In this document: piece after piece, positions 46,962 through 58,043 of the stretch | Layout: every line of letters begins with the position of its first letter | How positions within the stretch are numbered: position 1 is the first letter of the stretch | Source of the DNA: Gonocerus acuteangulatus | Taxonomy: Eukaryota; Arthropoda; Insecta; Hemiptera; Coreidae | Length of the DNA: 64,000 nucleotides | Assembly (NCBI GenBank): GCA_946811695.1 | Contig: OX328128.1 | Span: 31,687,415-31,751,414 of the forward strand | Direction of reading: 5' to 3' | Program-made: the position numbers and the translations under genes | The notes under the pieces: generated by a model | What the model saw: only the letters and a program-made list of their open reading frames with translations | Told to the model about the DNA's origin: nothing | Databases searched by the model: none

Positions 46962-47006
46962 GTGGCCCCTGAGGAGGTGGCATAAGGCCACGAATGTAGG
47001 GCGTAT
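46962..47006 (+). ncRNA. Hammerhead motif 7, deleted core, Penelope right repeat
   Basis: Inverted partner of motif 6. Stem I, CUGAGGA and stem II are identical, but GAAACAUGUA has become GAAUGUA by loss of three bases. That removes stem III, so this copy should be inactive. Confidence 0.75.
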
Positions 47007-47107
47007 CAAAAATAAAATAGTGCAAGAATCTGGAGTACTATTATTTGGACCTTTGCCATATTTATGAAAATAAATAAATGTACATAAATAAAGGTCACTA
47101 ATCGTGG

Positions 47108-47112
<5 letters not shown>

Positions 47113-47154
<42 letters not shown>
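47113..47154. repeat. (TA)n microsatellite
   Basis: Pure TA tract just right of the Penelope-like element. Confidence 0.95.
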
Positions 47155-47157
<3 letters not shown>

Positions 47158-47159
47158 GC

Positions 47160-47840
47160 TGCATAGCATACAAGTATATGAATGACCGGACACATTTCTT
47201 GTTCCGCGTAAGGGCGTCCCATTTGACAGATTCGCAATTGAGTGCAACCTCAATTGTTAAAATCCTTCAAAAAGTGCTGAGAGATGTGGAAATCAGAGGA
47301 ACGAGTTTGTTACCTCAAAGAAAATGTCATCATTTTTTTCTGTTATCGCTGCGATACAGAGGAATATGCTAAGGTTACGAACCGTTATATTTTGTTTCTT
47401 GTAGTAATCTACTCCCTGTGATATTATTAAATTATATTATTTATTTTTTTCATTTTAATTTAATGGAAGAAATCTTTGCATGTGGACGAAGATTGTTCTC
47501 CTAGATTTCTTGATTTAGATCTGTCTCGAGAGGCGAGAAGATAATCTGGATTTCATCCATCACTTTCTGGCGATGAGTTTCTTGAATTGAAATCAGACAG
47601 CCCAGATGAGTGATGACAATATCTAATTATGCAGGCTCGAAGTCAAGACAAATAGAGTCTTCTACGTATCACGCATCCTGTGGCCATAGCGAGGAATCGG
47701 AGCCCATGTTTTATTTCATCAAATGTAGCACACAATATAATTTAGTTTTTTTTGGAAAAATTACTCATCGATTCGATGATTCAGATAGACTAAATATTAA
47801 CCCAAAGCAAGTTTTACTGTCACATGAGGCTCCGAGTAAG
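47160..47840. other. No recognised gene; possible transposon debris
   Basis: Plus-strand frames are short and broken. A stretch near 47480-47700 reads as acidic peptide pieces (FLDLDLSREARR, GDEFLELKSDSPDE) that could be the N-terminal part of a decayed transposase, but no catalytic block is present. Confidence 0.3.
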
Positions 47841-48164
47841 ATAACACTTTCGCTGTGGCCATCGTTGTTCTGAAATTCCTCAGTACCACGTGCATTTTTT
47901 GTTTGAATTTTTCATGAGGACAATTTTTTTCATAAAAAATCTTCCAGTCGGCCGATTTAAGAACGTAAAAAACTGCTCGAAAGCTCTAACCATACTGAAG
48001 GCAACTGTCTTTACCTATAGCTGTAAAAGTGAATCCCCTCCATTTAAGAGCCTTTTGAATCTAAAGGGAAAAGTAATGGAGGGGTGTCCTTCCGAAGGGA
48101 CACTTGTAAGCAGGTAGGATCGCTAGTGTCCTTCCGTAATGACACCCGCAGCGAAAGTGTTAAT
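47841..48164. mobile_element. piggyBac-like MITE or remnant
   Basis: taacactttcgctgtggcc at the left pairs with gcagcgaaagtgtta at the right, about 325 bases apart. Ends with (T)TAA and CACTTTCGCTGC resemble piggyBac-type termini. The right inner side has repeated gtgtccttccg motifs. The left TTAA is degraded. Superfamily assignment is inference. Confidence 0.45.
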
Positions 48165-48269
48165 GTTGATTCGCCTAATGCAATTCTTTCCCGAGCATTA
48201 CGTACTTTGGATGAATCGTTTGGTGGTTGGCTACTTGTTGCCAGACCGTTTTTAGGCCCACTGAGAATT

Positions 48270-48275
<6 letters not shown>

Positions 48276-48301
<26 letters not shown>

Positions 48302-48302
48302 T
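48276..48302. repeat. Short (TA)n(CA)n microsatellite
   Basis: Short TA run continuing as about eleven CA units. Confidence 0.85.
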
Positions 48303-48577
48303 CTATATTTAAAAGGCACCTGCAAAATTGGGTGGGGAGGTTTATGGAGCCCATTATTGACCACACTATCTCCCCAATGGTCCGTATAGCCAAGAATCAG
48401 AATTTTTAGATGACATTTGATCCACTTTGAGAGACAAAAAATAATAAAAAAGAGCATTTTCTATAGTCGTGTAGCTCTGGTTACATTTGACTCGGAGGAA
48501 GTATAATAAATTCGTAAAGATGGAATGGTTGGGATTCGGCTAAATAAACCTCAATATGATTTTGTTTTAAAAAATCT

Positions 48578-48627
48578 ATATTTCGGACGTTTCGGCTACT
48601 CATTGGTAGCCTTCGTCAGCTAAAATG
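48578..48627 (-). ncRNA. Hammerhead motif 8 (intact core)
   Basis: Minus strand: AUUUUAG-CUGACGA, stem II GGCUAC/GUAGCC with CAAUGA loop, GAAAC-GUC, CGAAAU. All invariant bases are present; stem I pairs AUUU with AAAU across an internal loop. Stem III has two pairs without a loop. Confidence 0.75.
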
Positions 48628-49774
48628 ACAAAAAAAAAGAAATTAATACAGAAACAAAAAAAAATGTATAATTGTGATAGGTAACAGAACTATAGATACA
48701 ATTAACTTATAAAAGAACATGTCGTCTTTAATTCTTAGAATGAGTAGAATGAAAAAGTAAATAGGTACAATAATTGATTTTAATAGTAATTAGTAACATT
48801 AATTGATTTTACAAAGAAATAAGAAACTACATACCAATGACAAATATAGTAGCTAATAGTAACATTAATTAATTTTACAAAAAAATAAGATACTACATAC
48901 CAATGGAAATGCCGAGCGGCAGAGGAAGACCAAGGTTGGCAATTAAGTAACCATTGTGAAAGTGTCTAAGGAAAAAGGAATCTACTGGGGTATATGTAAC
49001 TGAAAACAGCAGGTGGTGGAAGAAAGGGCGGTAAGGATCAAAAGGCATGTTTATGACATTTTATGACAGGAAAGGAGAAAAAGGTGTTAATGGAAGGATA
49101 ACCAAGGGGCATGGTAAAAATCTAGGTGGGAGGTCGGGAGAGTATTTGGAAAATATTAACGTACATAGGAGAAATGCCTTGTTGGTCAGTTGTGTAGTTT
49201 ATATTGTTTTTGTTTAAGTTTATGTGTACACATTCCGAGATCTGCATTCTTTTTTTGTTTCGTTGTGTAGAAAGAACCTAGATTTTTACCATGCCCCTTG
49301 GGTATCCTTCCATTAACACCTTTTTCTCCTTTCCTGTCATAAAATGTCATAAACATGCCTTTTGATCCTTACCGCCCTTTCTCCCACCACCTGCTGTTTT
49401 CAGTTACATATACCCCAGTAGATTCCTTTTTCCTTAGACACTTTCACAATGGTTACTTAATTGCCAACCTTGGTCTCCCTCTGCCGCTCGGCATTTCCAT
49501 TGGTATGTAGTATCTTATTTCTTTGTAAAATTAATTAATGTTACTATTAGCTACTATATTTGTCATTGGTATGTAGTTTCTTATTTCTTTTTAAAATCAA
49601 TTAATGTTACTAATTATTATGAAAATCAATTATTGTACCTATTTACTTTTTCATTCTACTCATTCTAAGAATTTAAGACGATATGTTCTTTTATAAGTTA
49701 ATTGTATCTATAGTTCTGTTACCTATCACAATTATAATTTTTTTTTGTTTCTGTATTAATTTATTTTTTTTTGT

Positions 49775-49824
49775 CATTTTAGCTGACGAAGGCTACCAAT
49801 GAGTAGCCGAAACGTCCGAAATAT
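49775..49824 (+). ncRNA. Hammerhead motif 9 (intact core)
   Basis: Exact inverted partner of motif 8 at the other end of the fold-back, with the same core and stems. Transcripts from either side would contain one sense and one antisense motif. Confidence 0.75.
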
Positions 49825-49889
49825 AGATTTTTTAAAACAAAATCATATTGAGGTTTATTTAGCCGAATCCCAACCATTTCATCTTTACT

Positions 49890-50304
49890 TATCACCTCGA
49901 CGGCTAACTATCTAATCATCATGATAATAAATTCGGTTATCAATAGAACGAATGAATGGTTTTATTTAACTGAAATATAACAATATTTTCAAAGTGAATG
50001 AATAAAAAAAAATCTCTCTACAATGGACAGTTTACCTTCTGTGTAAGTCCGCTTAAAAATTAAACTCAGATACAAGTAGTTTCTTTTAACAGTATGCTTC
50101 TCCAAGAAATGCAAACAATTTAGTCCAATCCTAACCATTGACGAAAGCAATAATTGAAGATTCTTGTAATGTTGATTTTTTTCTAAATTCACATAATATT
50201 GGGCATTTCCCTGAGAAGTGAAAAACGGTTTCATTTTCACTACTATTGCACAGAACTTACTAATAAAATATATTATATTCATTCTTGTATATTTTTTTTC
50301 TTTT
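49890..50304. other. No recognisable feature
   Basis: Unassigned AT-rich DNA between the fold-back and the hAT-type element. Confidence 0.4.
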
Positions 50305-50312
50305 ACCTATGG
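50305..50312. repeat. 8-bp target-site duplication (left)
   Basis: acctatgg immediately before the hAT-type terminus; the exact same 8 bases follow the right terminus at 53981-53988. Confidence 0.9.
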
Positions 50313-50479
50313 CAGAGTTGGGCAAACGTTAGCGCGCGCTAATATCTAAAACCTTCCCGCTAATTTAGCGGTACTGATAAGAGCCTGCGCTAACGATTAG
50401 CGCATAGCGACGGCAGTGCGCTAATCGCTAATTCACCTCTAATGTTTAAATATCTTTGTAGCTAACTAGGAGGAATATT

Positions 50480-51826
50480 GAAGGTGGAATTAAAAAAGGA
50501 TATTGGAAGTGTTATTACAAAAGATATTGAAGGTCGTATTTGGAAGTATATAGGAGGTGGTATTAGGAAGGATATACAAGGTGGTATTAGGAAGGATATA
50601 GAAGGTCGTTTTAGGAAGGATATACAAGGTGGCATTAGGAAGGATGTAAAAGGTCGTTTTAGGAAGGATATACAAGGTGGCATTAGGAAGGATACAGAAG
50701 GTGGTATTAGGAAGGGTATAGAAGGTGTTATTACAAAAGATATTGAAGGTCGTATTTGGAAGTATATAGGAGGTGGTATTAGGAAGGATATACAAGGTGG
50801 TATTAGGAAGGATATAGAAGGTCGTTTTAGGAAGGATATACAAGGTGGCATTAGGAAGGATGTAAAAGGTCGTTTTAGGAAGGATATACAAGGTGGCATT
50901 AGGAAGGATACAGAAGGTGGTATTAGGAAGGGTAAAGAAGGTGGTATTAGGAAGGATATTAAAGGCGGGTTTAGGGAGGTTATTGGAGGTGGTATTAGGA
51001 AGGATATAGAAGGTGGTCTTAGGAAGGATATTAAAGGCGGTATTAGGAAGGATATTGGAGGTGGTATTAGGAAGGATATAGAAAGTGGAATTAGGAAGGG
51101 TATTGGAGGTGGTATTAGGAAGGGTATAGAAGTTGGTACTAGGAAGGGTATAGAAGGTGGTATCAGGAAGGATATTAAAGGCGGTATTAGGAAGGGAATA
51201 GAAGGCGGTATTAGGGAGTATAAAGAAGGTGGCATTAGGAAGGATATTGAAGGCTGTAGTAGGAAGGATATAGAAGGTGGTATTAGGAAGGATATAGATG
51301 GTGGTATTAGCAAGGGTATAGAAGGTGGTATTAGAAAGGATATTAAAGGCGGTATTTGGAAGGATATTGGAGGTGGTATTAGGAAGGATATAGAAGGTGG
51401 TATTAGGAAGGGTATTGGAGGTGGAATTAGGAAGGATATTAAAGGCGGTATTAGGAAGGATATTGGAGGTGGTATTAGGAAGGATATAGAAGGTGGTCTT
51501 AGGAAGGGTATTGGAGGTGGTATTAGGAAGGGTATAGAACGTGTTATTAGGAAAGATATTAAAGGCGGTATTAGGAACGGAATAGAAGGCTGTTTTAGGA
51601 AGTATATAGAAGGTGGCATTAGGAAGGACATTGAAGGTCGTAATAGGAAGGATATAGAAGGTGATATTAGGAAGGGTGTAAAAGGTGGTATTAGAATGGA
51701 TATTAATGGCGGTATTAGAGAGAATATTGGAGGTGGTATTAGGAAGGATATTGGAGGTGGTATTAGGAAAGGTATTGGAGGTTGAATTAGGAAGGATATT
51801 AAAGGCGGTAATAGAGAGGATATTGG
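50480..51826 (+). repeat. 24-bp tandem array, forward orientation
   Basis: Unit ggtggtattaggaaggatat plus agaa, repeated over about 1.35 kb with substitutions but almost no length change. A 216-bp (9-unit) higher-order duplication is visible, since gttattacaaaagatattga occurs at 50511 and 50727. Because 24 is divisible by 3, long open frames (KDIEGGIR repeats and shadows) arise automatically and are not genes. Confidence 0.95.
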
Positions 51827-51963
51827 AGTCCGAATAACTGTGTAGCACATAATACAGGAAAGTCTTAAATACCGGCACCAATTTGCTGCAGAAGGTATCA
51901 ACAGAAAACTTGCAGTGTGCCTTGAAAACAATACCTCAGAAATTGACAGACTGTTAAATACCT

Positions 51964-53800
51964 TCCTAATACTTTCTTGAATATCCATCCCTATAAAACC
52001 TTCAATATCCCTCCTAATACCCCATAAACATTCTTCCTAATGCCACCTCCAATATACTTCCTAATCCCAACTTCAATATCCTTCCCTATACCACCTTCTA
52101 TATCCTTCCTAATACTACGTTCTAAATCCTTCCTAATACCACCTCCTATATACCTCCAAATACTACCTTCTATATCCTTCCTATTACGACCTTCAATATC
52201 CTTCCTAATACTACCTTCTATATCCTCCCTAATACGACCTTCGATATCCTTCCTAATAGCACCTTCTTTATCCTCGCTAATACCGCCTTCTATACCCTTC
52301 ATAATACTACTTCCGATATCCTTCCTAATACGACCTTCAATATCCTTCTTAATATCACCTTCTACATCCTTCCTATTACGACCTTCAATATCCTTCCTAT
52401 TGCTACCTTCTATATACTCCCTAATACCGCCTTCTACTCCCTTCCTAATACCGCCTTCAATATCCTTCCTAATACCACCTTCTATACCCTTCCTAATACC
52501 ACCTTCTATATCCTTCCTAATGCCACCTTCTATATTCTTCCTAATACTACCTTCTAAATCCTTATTAATACTACCTTCTATAACCTTCCTAATACCACCT
52601 CCTATATACCTCCAAATACCACCTTCTATATCCTGCCTATTACGACCTTCAATATCCTTCCTCATACCACCTTCCCTATCCTGCCTAATATCAGCTTTTA
52701 TATTCTTCCTAATACTACTTCCAATATCCGTCCTTATGTCACCTTCTATATCCTCCCTAATACGACCTTCGATATCCTTCCTAATAGCACCTTCTATATC
52801 CTCCCTAATACCGCCTTCTATAACCTTCCTAATCCCACCTCCAATATCCTCTCTAATACCGCCATTAATATCCTTCCTAATACCACCTCCAATAACTTTC
52901 CTAATACCGCCTTCTATACCCTTCCTAATACCACCTTCCCTATCCTGCCTAATATCAGCTTTTATATTCTTCCTAATACTACTTCCAATATCCGTCCTTA
53001 TGTCACCTTCTATATCCTCCCTAATACGACCTTCGATATCCTTCCTAATACCGCCTTTAATATCCTTCCTAATACCACCTTCTATACCCTTCCTAATACC
53101 ACCTTCTATATCCTTCCTTATGCCACCTTGTATATCCTTCCTAATACCGCCTCCAATACCCTTCCTAATACCACCTTCTATATCCTTCCTAATACCACCT
53201 CCAATAACCTTCCTAACACCACCTTCTATACCCTTCCTAATACGACCTTCATTATCCTTCTTAATATCACCTTCTATATCCTTCCTATTACGACCTTCAA
53301 TATCCTTCCCATTGCCAACTTCTATCTACTCCCTAATACCGCCTTCTATTTCCTTCCTAAAGCCACCTTCTATGCCCTTCATAATACCATCTTCTATACC
53401 CTTTCTAATACCACTCCAATTCCCTTCCTAATACCACCTTCTATATCCTTCCTAATACCACCTCCAAAATCCTTCCAAATACCGCCTTTAATATCCTTCC
53501 TGATACCACCTCTAATACCCTTCCTAATACCACCTTCTATATCCTTCCTAATACCACCTCCAATATCCTTCCAAATACCGCCTTTAATATCCTTTCTAAT
53601 ACCACCTTCTATAGCCTTCCTAATACCACCTTCTATATCCTTCCTAATGCCACCTTGTATATCCTTCCTAAAACGACCTTCTATATCCTTCCTAATACCA
53701 CCTTGTATATCCTTCCTAATACCACCTCCTTTATACTTCCAAATAACACCTTTATACGTCCTTTAATGTCCTTTGTAATAACACTTCCAATATCCTTTTT
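51964..53800 (-). repeat. 24-bp tandem array, inverted orientation
   Basis: Same unit on the opposite strand over about 1.8 kb. A 264-bp (11-unit) higher-order duplication links 52681 and 52945 (ctgcctaatatcagctttta). Unit order does not mirror the forward array except near the outer ends, so the two arrays have expanded independently. Confidence 0.95.
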
Positions 53801-53980
53801 TTATTCCACCTTCAATATTCCTCCTAGTTAGCTACAAAGATATTTAAACATTAGAGGTGAATTAGCGATTAGCGCACTGCCGTCGCTATGCGCTAATCGT
53901 TAGCGCAGGCTCTTATCAAAACCGCTAAATTAGCGGGAAGGTATTAGATATTAGCGCACGCTAACGTTTGCCCAACTCTG

Positions 53981-53988
53981 ACCTATGG
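53981..53988. repeat. 8-bp target-site duplication (right)
   Basis: acctatgg, identical to 50305-50312. Confidence 0.9.
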
Positions 53989-53989
53989 C

Positions 53990-55120
53990 CTTGTTGCATA
54001 ATGGATATTATTTGTTTGAGTTTAATTTTATATGTAATACATTCTATTTGTTAGTAATTAGACCACTCCACCCACCAAACAAATAAATAAAACATATTCT
54101 ATTATAGTATCTTATTATAGTAGTTCATAAAAAAAACCGTAAACATTATCCTAAATAATATTTGGTCACTGGGTAAAATGCTTCAAAATTCTTTATGTAC
54201 AATGGAGGACTCCTCTTTTCTTGGCTTGATGCAATTATGTGCTCGGGACTGTACAATTTCTTAAATCTCAATGTGTTAAGCATTGTGTATATTTTTTGTT
54301 ATCGGCAAGTTTTTAAAAATCATTGATATAGTTCTAAAACTATAAACAGAAAGAATATACAATATCATAAAAAATTCGTGATATTAAGAGATATATGAAA
54401 CATTATTCTTGGCATAATTCTAATTTGGATTGACAAGATTGATAAATTTAACAGTCTTTGATTAATCAGCCATTTATATCTTAATTATATCTGTAGTTTG
54501 ATTGATAACGCCGCCGATCACGCTAACAGATATTGGCTGATTTAATAAGCTCGTCCTAGATATTGATAATCAGGACTTGGAAGTTTGTTATCTAGCCCAT
54601 GATTGTGCAAAAGAGAAACGGCTGGGTCCTAGAAGTCTGATAAATACCCGATTTTAGTGACTTTGTTCCTCCTTAATAATAAATACTTACTAAATTTAAT
54701 CGAGAAATAATTACTTTTTATAATCCATATTTATTTATATATTGATGAGCATCCGCTACCAAAGCGATTAGCTCTATATCATTGTTACATATTGGTCCGA
54801 TCATAAACACAAATGTCCTAACAAAATCCTTATGATTTTGGAATTTGTAAGCTCTACAGAACTAATAAATACAAATTAAAACTAGCTAGAACTAAAATCC
54901 AACGCCAAAATCAGCCGTGTGCCAAAAAGCTATAAATAGGCTCTTAAAAGACTTCATTGTTCACGAATCTTAAAATTTAAAACTCCAGCGCATTAATTAA
55001 TTTTACATCAGTTCAAATAGCTCATTAATCATGTGTTTAATGACCGCTGGGTGGTTCACAAAAAAAAAAAAAAAATAGGAATTATACGTGTACATCCAAC
55101 ACACACATTACAAATATATT
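53990..55120. other. No recognisable feature
   Basis: About 1.1 kb of AT-rich sequence without a gene or repeat I can name. Confidence 0.5.

Positions 55121-55122
<2 letters not shown>

Positions 55123-55196
<74 letters not shown>
55123..55196. repeat. (TA)n microsatellite
   Basis: Long pure TA tract. Confidence 0.95.
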
Positions 55197-55198
<2 letters not shown>

Positions 55199-55439
55199 AA
55201 ATATTTATTAAAAAATTATATGTATAAGACATTCTTCATTGCAAAAACACATTTATTTAGTTATTATAAAAATTTTGATCTATACAAAGATTACAGAAAT
55301 TATTATGACAACAAGATCGACAGCATTGACTGCAAACAAATCGACGACCATCATGTATTATTATACCTGATACGTAATCTGAGTGTCTCTTAATTATTGA
55401 GGATTGAGTTGAAAAACTCTCAGTTTGGTTGATCAATTA

Positions 55440-56155
55440 AGTCCATCATGGAGAGAAGATCTTTTCTTTTTTCCTTTTATTGTTTTCTGCTAAAGAGACT
55501 GCATTTCCATGTTCAGTTCTGACAAAACTATGTCTTGATGGACAAGTTTTTCTTTAGTACAGAGCATTTCTCCCGTTCGAGAATCTGAGTAAAACTTTTC
55601 ATATTCAAGGCATACCAGGGTAGTTTTTGTTAACTTTCAACCAAGAAACTTGTGAAATTTTTAAGTCTAGAGTCTTGATAAATTTTTCGACGCCTTTTCA
55701 AAATTTAAAAAAAATTACATGCTTGAGACCTTTAAAGGTTTCGCTGTTCTTGCAGAGTGTATAACGTTTTCAACGTCTGCCGCTGCCTTCATTTTTGATA
55801 ATTTAGCTTTTTTTTATCAATTATTGCGAAGTATCAGTCCGCTGCCCAAAAACCGTGTCCTGTTATCAAAAACCTATGTTCAATCGAGTCGAAAATCCCT
55901 AAGCTTGCATCAGGGTCATCATCAAAAGCTCTAGAATTGATTAAATTGTCGTTATTTGAAGCCATGATGTCCACAAAGTGTCAGTCTTTGTCATTCAACA
56001 GCACAAGAACGTCACTGCATCTGCGACAAAACCTAATTTTGACACTTAGATCACTTAGCATTTCATGTCTTCAATTAAAAACATATGAAATTACAGTGCT
56101 GTCCAAAAAGACGAAACAATTAGACCTTCGTACTGACAGTGAGTTAGGGTGACAT
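55440..56155 (-). pseudogene. Decayed invertebrate transposon-associated protein remnant
   Basis: Minus-strand frames, broken by many stops, give in order SVKIRFCRRCSDVLVLLN, ASLGIFDSIEHRFLITGHGF (then WAAD), a middle section rich in K and Q, and NMKSFTQILEREKCSVL. The FLxTGHxFxxxDxxFxxIxK pattern recalls a large family of uncharacterised, repeat-borne proteins in arthropods and cnidarians (recalled, not searched). Function unknown; possibly part of a DNA transposon. Confidence 0.4.
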
Positions 56156-56519
56156 TATACACTGTTCATATAGAAAATACCAATAGTGAGAGCTGATTTA
56201 TTGGAAATGATTTAGTGAGAGTTTGTCAGATCAAACTAAATTGGAAACAAAACAGGGCTGAAGACAAGCCCTTGTAATACTCCTGACGTCAAGTGGCCGA
56301 GGACATGTTGTAATCCTCTGTATTAATTTCGACATAATCTGCCAGAGGTCGGTGGTTACTCGGATTAACCTCTTCACTCCTTTAGTTTATATCTCTCTTC
56401 CCCCACCACACCTCACTAATCCCCTCTCTCTGCCCCAGTCTGTCTCTGTAATTAGTTCCGACAGCTTTAATCCGCAAACACAAGTTCCCGATTCCTAGCA
56501 ACTGTCATTGCTCCTTAAT

Positions 56520-56554
56520 TTAAAAAAAAAAATAAAAAAAAAAAAAAAAAAAAA
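56520..56554. repeat. Poly(A) tract
   Basis: A-run with one T, possibly the tail of a retroposed sequence; no tRNA-like head is visible upstream. Confidence 0.7.
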
Positions 56555-56768
56555 TCTTGGCTTACAAAGGATTTGATGTGCTCAAATATTAGCAATTATT
56601 GATTACACTGGTCAACACAATTTTTTTTCCTTCATTTTTTTTATTGTCATTGGGTATTTCGAAGGCCCTGACTTTGAAAAAAATACTGGGAGTTTGCTAA
56701 CAGCTTTATGCCGAGTTTAATATGAAGTGGTGGAAATATGATGCGGTCTCGACTAACTTAAGGCACGT

Positions 56769-57077
56769 TTACAACATTTTTTGTATTAACTTTCTGTTCA
56801 TACTTCGATTTCCAGGGTTAATTCCATTTATGTTCACAACGCAGAAGTAGCAATCATCATGAAGGTTTTGAGGTTCTCGCCAAATCATGGGAGTTATGAG
56901 CTTTACTGCATCTCTTTTCCTACTGGACCATAACCGTAGACATGGTGGATTAAGCACACAACACCTTCTGGACGAAAGCATATAGAAAACAACGACAAAA
57001 TATATTCTAATGTCCAAAAAAATGAAAATCGAAGTGAAAATACTATATAAGACTAATAAGCTATACCTGAAAAACAA
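56769..57077 (-). pseudogene. Fragment of an uncharacterised WREP/DCYFC-motif protein
   Basis: Minus strand encodes RKRDAVKLITPMIWREPQNL then HDDCYFCVVNINGINPGNRS. The block (I/V)WREPxxHxxDCYFC is, from memory, common in uncharacterised invertebrate proteins often found next to repeats; the paired cysteines suggest a metal-binding knuckle. The N-terminal half is hydrophobic and probably spurious. There is no intact gene. Confidence 0.5.
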
Positions 57078-57079
57078 AA

Positions 57080-57785
57080 GCTGTTAGAGAAAAATTGTTG
57101 CCATATTTACAACAAACGCCTCAAATTGAGTAAGAAACAACAAAATACTCTCAGGAAACAAACAATTAATAGTTTTTGTTGACAATTGTTATCGATATTA
57201 ATAGTCCATAGGCAGTAATTTGCGTCTGATATTTGCGACAATTGTTGACATACTGATTAATACATTGATTAAGGTAAGGGTCGAAAGGTTCGAAATATTA
57301 TTGGTCTAGTGTCATAGCGTCATAGCAAATCCCATGCGTGCTTTTAATGCGCACAAACTTATAGAGTGACCAAATATAAGTACAGCTTTTATATAGAAGT
57401 TTATATTAAATTTAATATTCCCAGGACAAAATTATCTTTATTATTTTCTCTAAAAATATTAAAATTTATATAATGAAATATACTCACGTATTCAGGAGCA
57501 TAATAAAAAGGAACTACTCGCGAGCCAAATTACCCATAAAATGAGGAAAGGGGAAAACCGTATTAAAAAGAAGAAAAAATGAAAAGAAAGTCAGGGAAAT
57601 AGGTAAATCTGTAATAAGGGAAATCTCGAAAAGGAAAGGGAAATGTGAATTTTCCCACTCAGGGAGCAGCCTGATTTATCGCTGACCAGTAATAGACACT
57701 CTGCACGAATATAAATTCTTATATCGCGCTAGCTCCAGTCCCTCGCTCGCTTCTGCAGGCTATATGGTATACCACTCTCCATTCT
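57080..57785. other. No recognisable feature
   Basis: Unassigned AT-rich sequence. Confidence 0.4.
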
Positions 57786-57789
57786 CTGC

Positions 57790-57790
57790 C

Positions 57791-57857
<67 letters not shown>
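57790..57857. repeat. (TA)n(GT)n(TA)n microsatellite
   Basis: TA tract with a short GT insert. Confidence 0.95.
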
Positions 57858-57862
<5 letters not shown>

Positions 57863-57985
57863 TTGGGGGGAAATGGTAGGACTTAAGGTTTTGTGTTAAT
57901 ACAGTTCCAGATACATTTTAAGTCCATTTTGACATGGAAACATAAATAGTACTAATTTCCAAGCCGTTTCTAGGAACGTGTATAC

Positions 57986-57988
<3 letters not shown>

Positions 57989-58041
<53 letters not shown>
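57989..58041. repeat. (TA)n microsatellite
   Basis: Pure TA tract. The following cagggtctcccgtaagtgtc looks like a transposon terminus, but its partner end was not found. Confidence 0.9.

Positions 58042-58043
<2 letters not shown>

Larger units (their letters stand above)
44818..47081 (-). mobile_element. Penelope-like retroelement flanked by inverted repeats
   Basis: Left arm 44818-45002 and right arm 46889-47081 are near-exact inverted copies of about 185 bases, starting tttattttcataaatatgg. They enclose one minus-strand RT plus GIY-YIG frame. Each arm holds a hammerhead-type motif; the left one is sense to the frame. Inverted terminal arrangement, 5' truncation and terminal hammerheads are known traits of Penelope-like elements. 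No clear target duplication; the left end abuts a (TA)n tract. Confidence 0.85.
48517..49889. mobile_element. 1.37-kb fold-back with a hammerhead at each end
   Basis: Arms 48517-49127 and 49278-49889 are close reverse complements of about 610 bases around a 150-base centre. Each outer part carries atggttgggattcggctaaa, then a hammerhead motif, then A/T-rich sequence with tandem blocks (attaatgttactaattag-like). No RT or endonuclease frame exists. It looks like a non-autonomous derivative of a Penelope-type element, with two terminal regions joined head to head. Confidence 0.85.
50313..53980. mobile_element. hAT-type non-autonomous fold-back element, 3.67 kb
   Basis: The ends are exact inverted repeats cagagttgggcaaacgttag / ctaacgtttgcccaactctg with an 8-bp target duplication (acctatgg), which fits hAT elements. 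Outer arms of about 240 bases contain internal palindromes (gctaatttagcgg, gcgctaacgattagcgc). Nearly all the interior is two opposed arrays of a 24-bp repeat, separated by about 140 unique bases (51827-51963). The unique centre holds RKVLNTGTNLLQKVSTENLQ, which may be a vestigial coding scrap. There is no transposase. Confidence 0.9.

Noticed and set aside
50462..53766. Open frames of 212-508 codons on both strands
   Set aside because: They are translations of a 24-bp tandem repeat; every frame without a stop in the unit stays open. No start context, domain or codon bias supports a protein.
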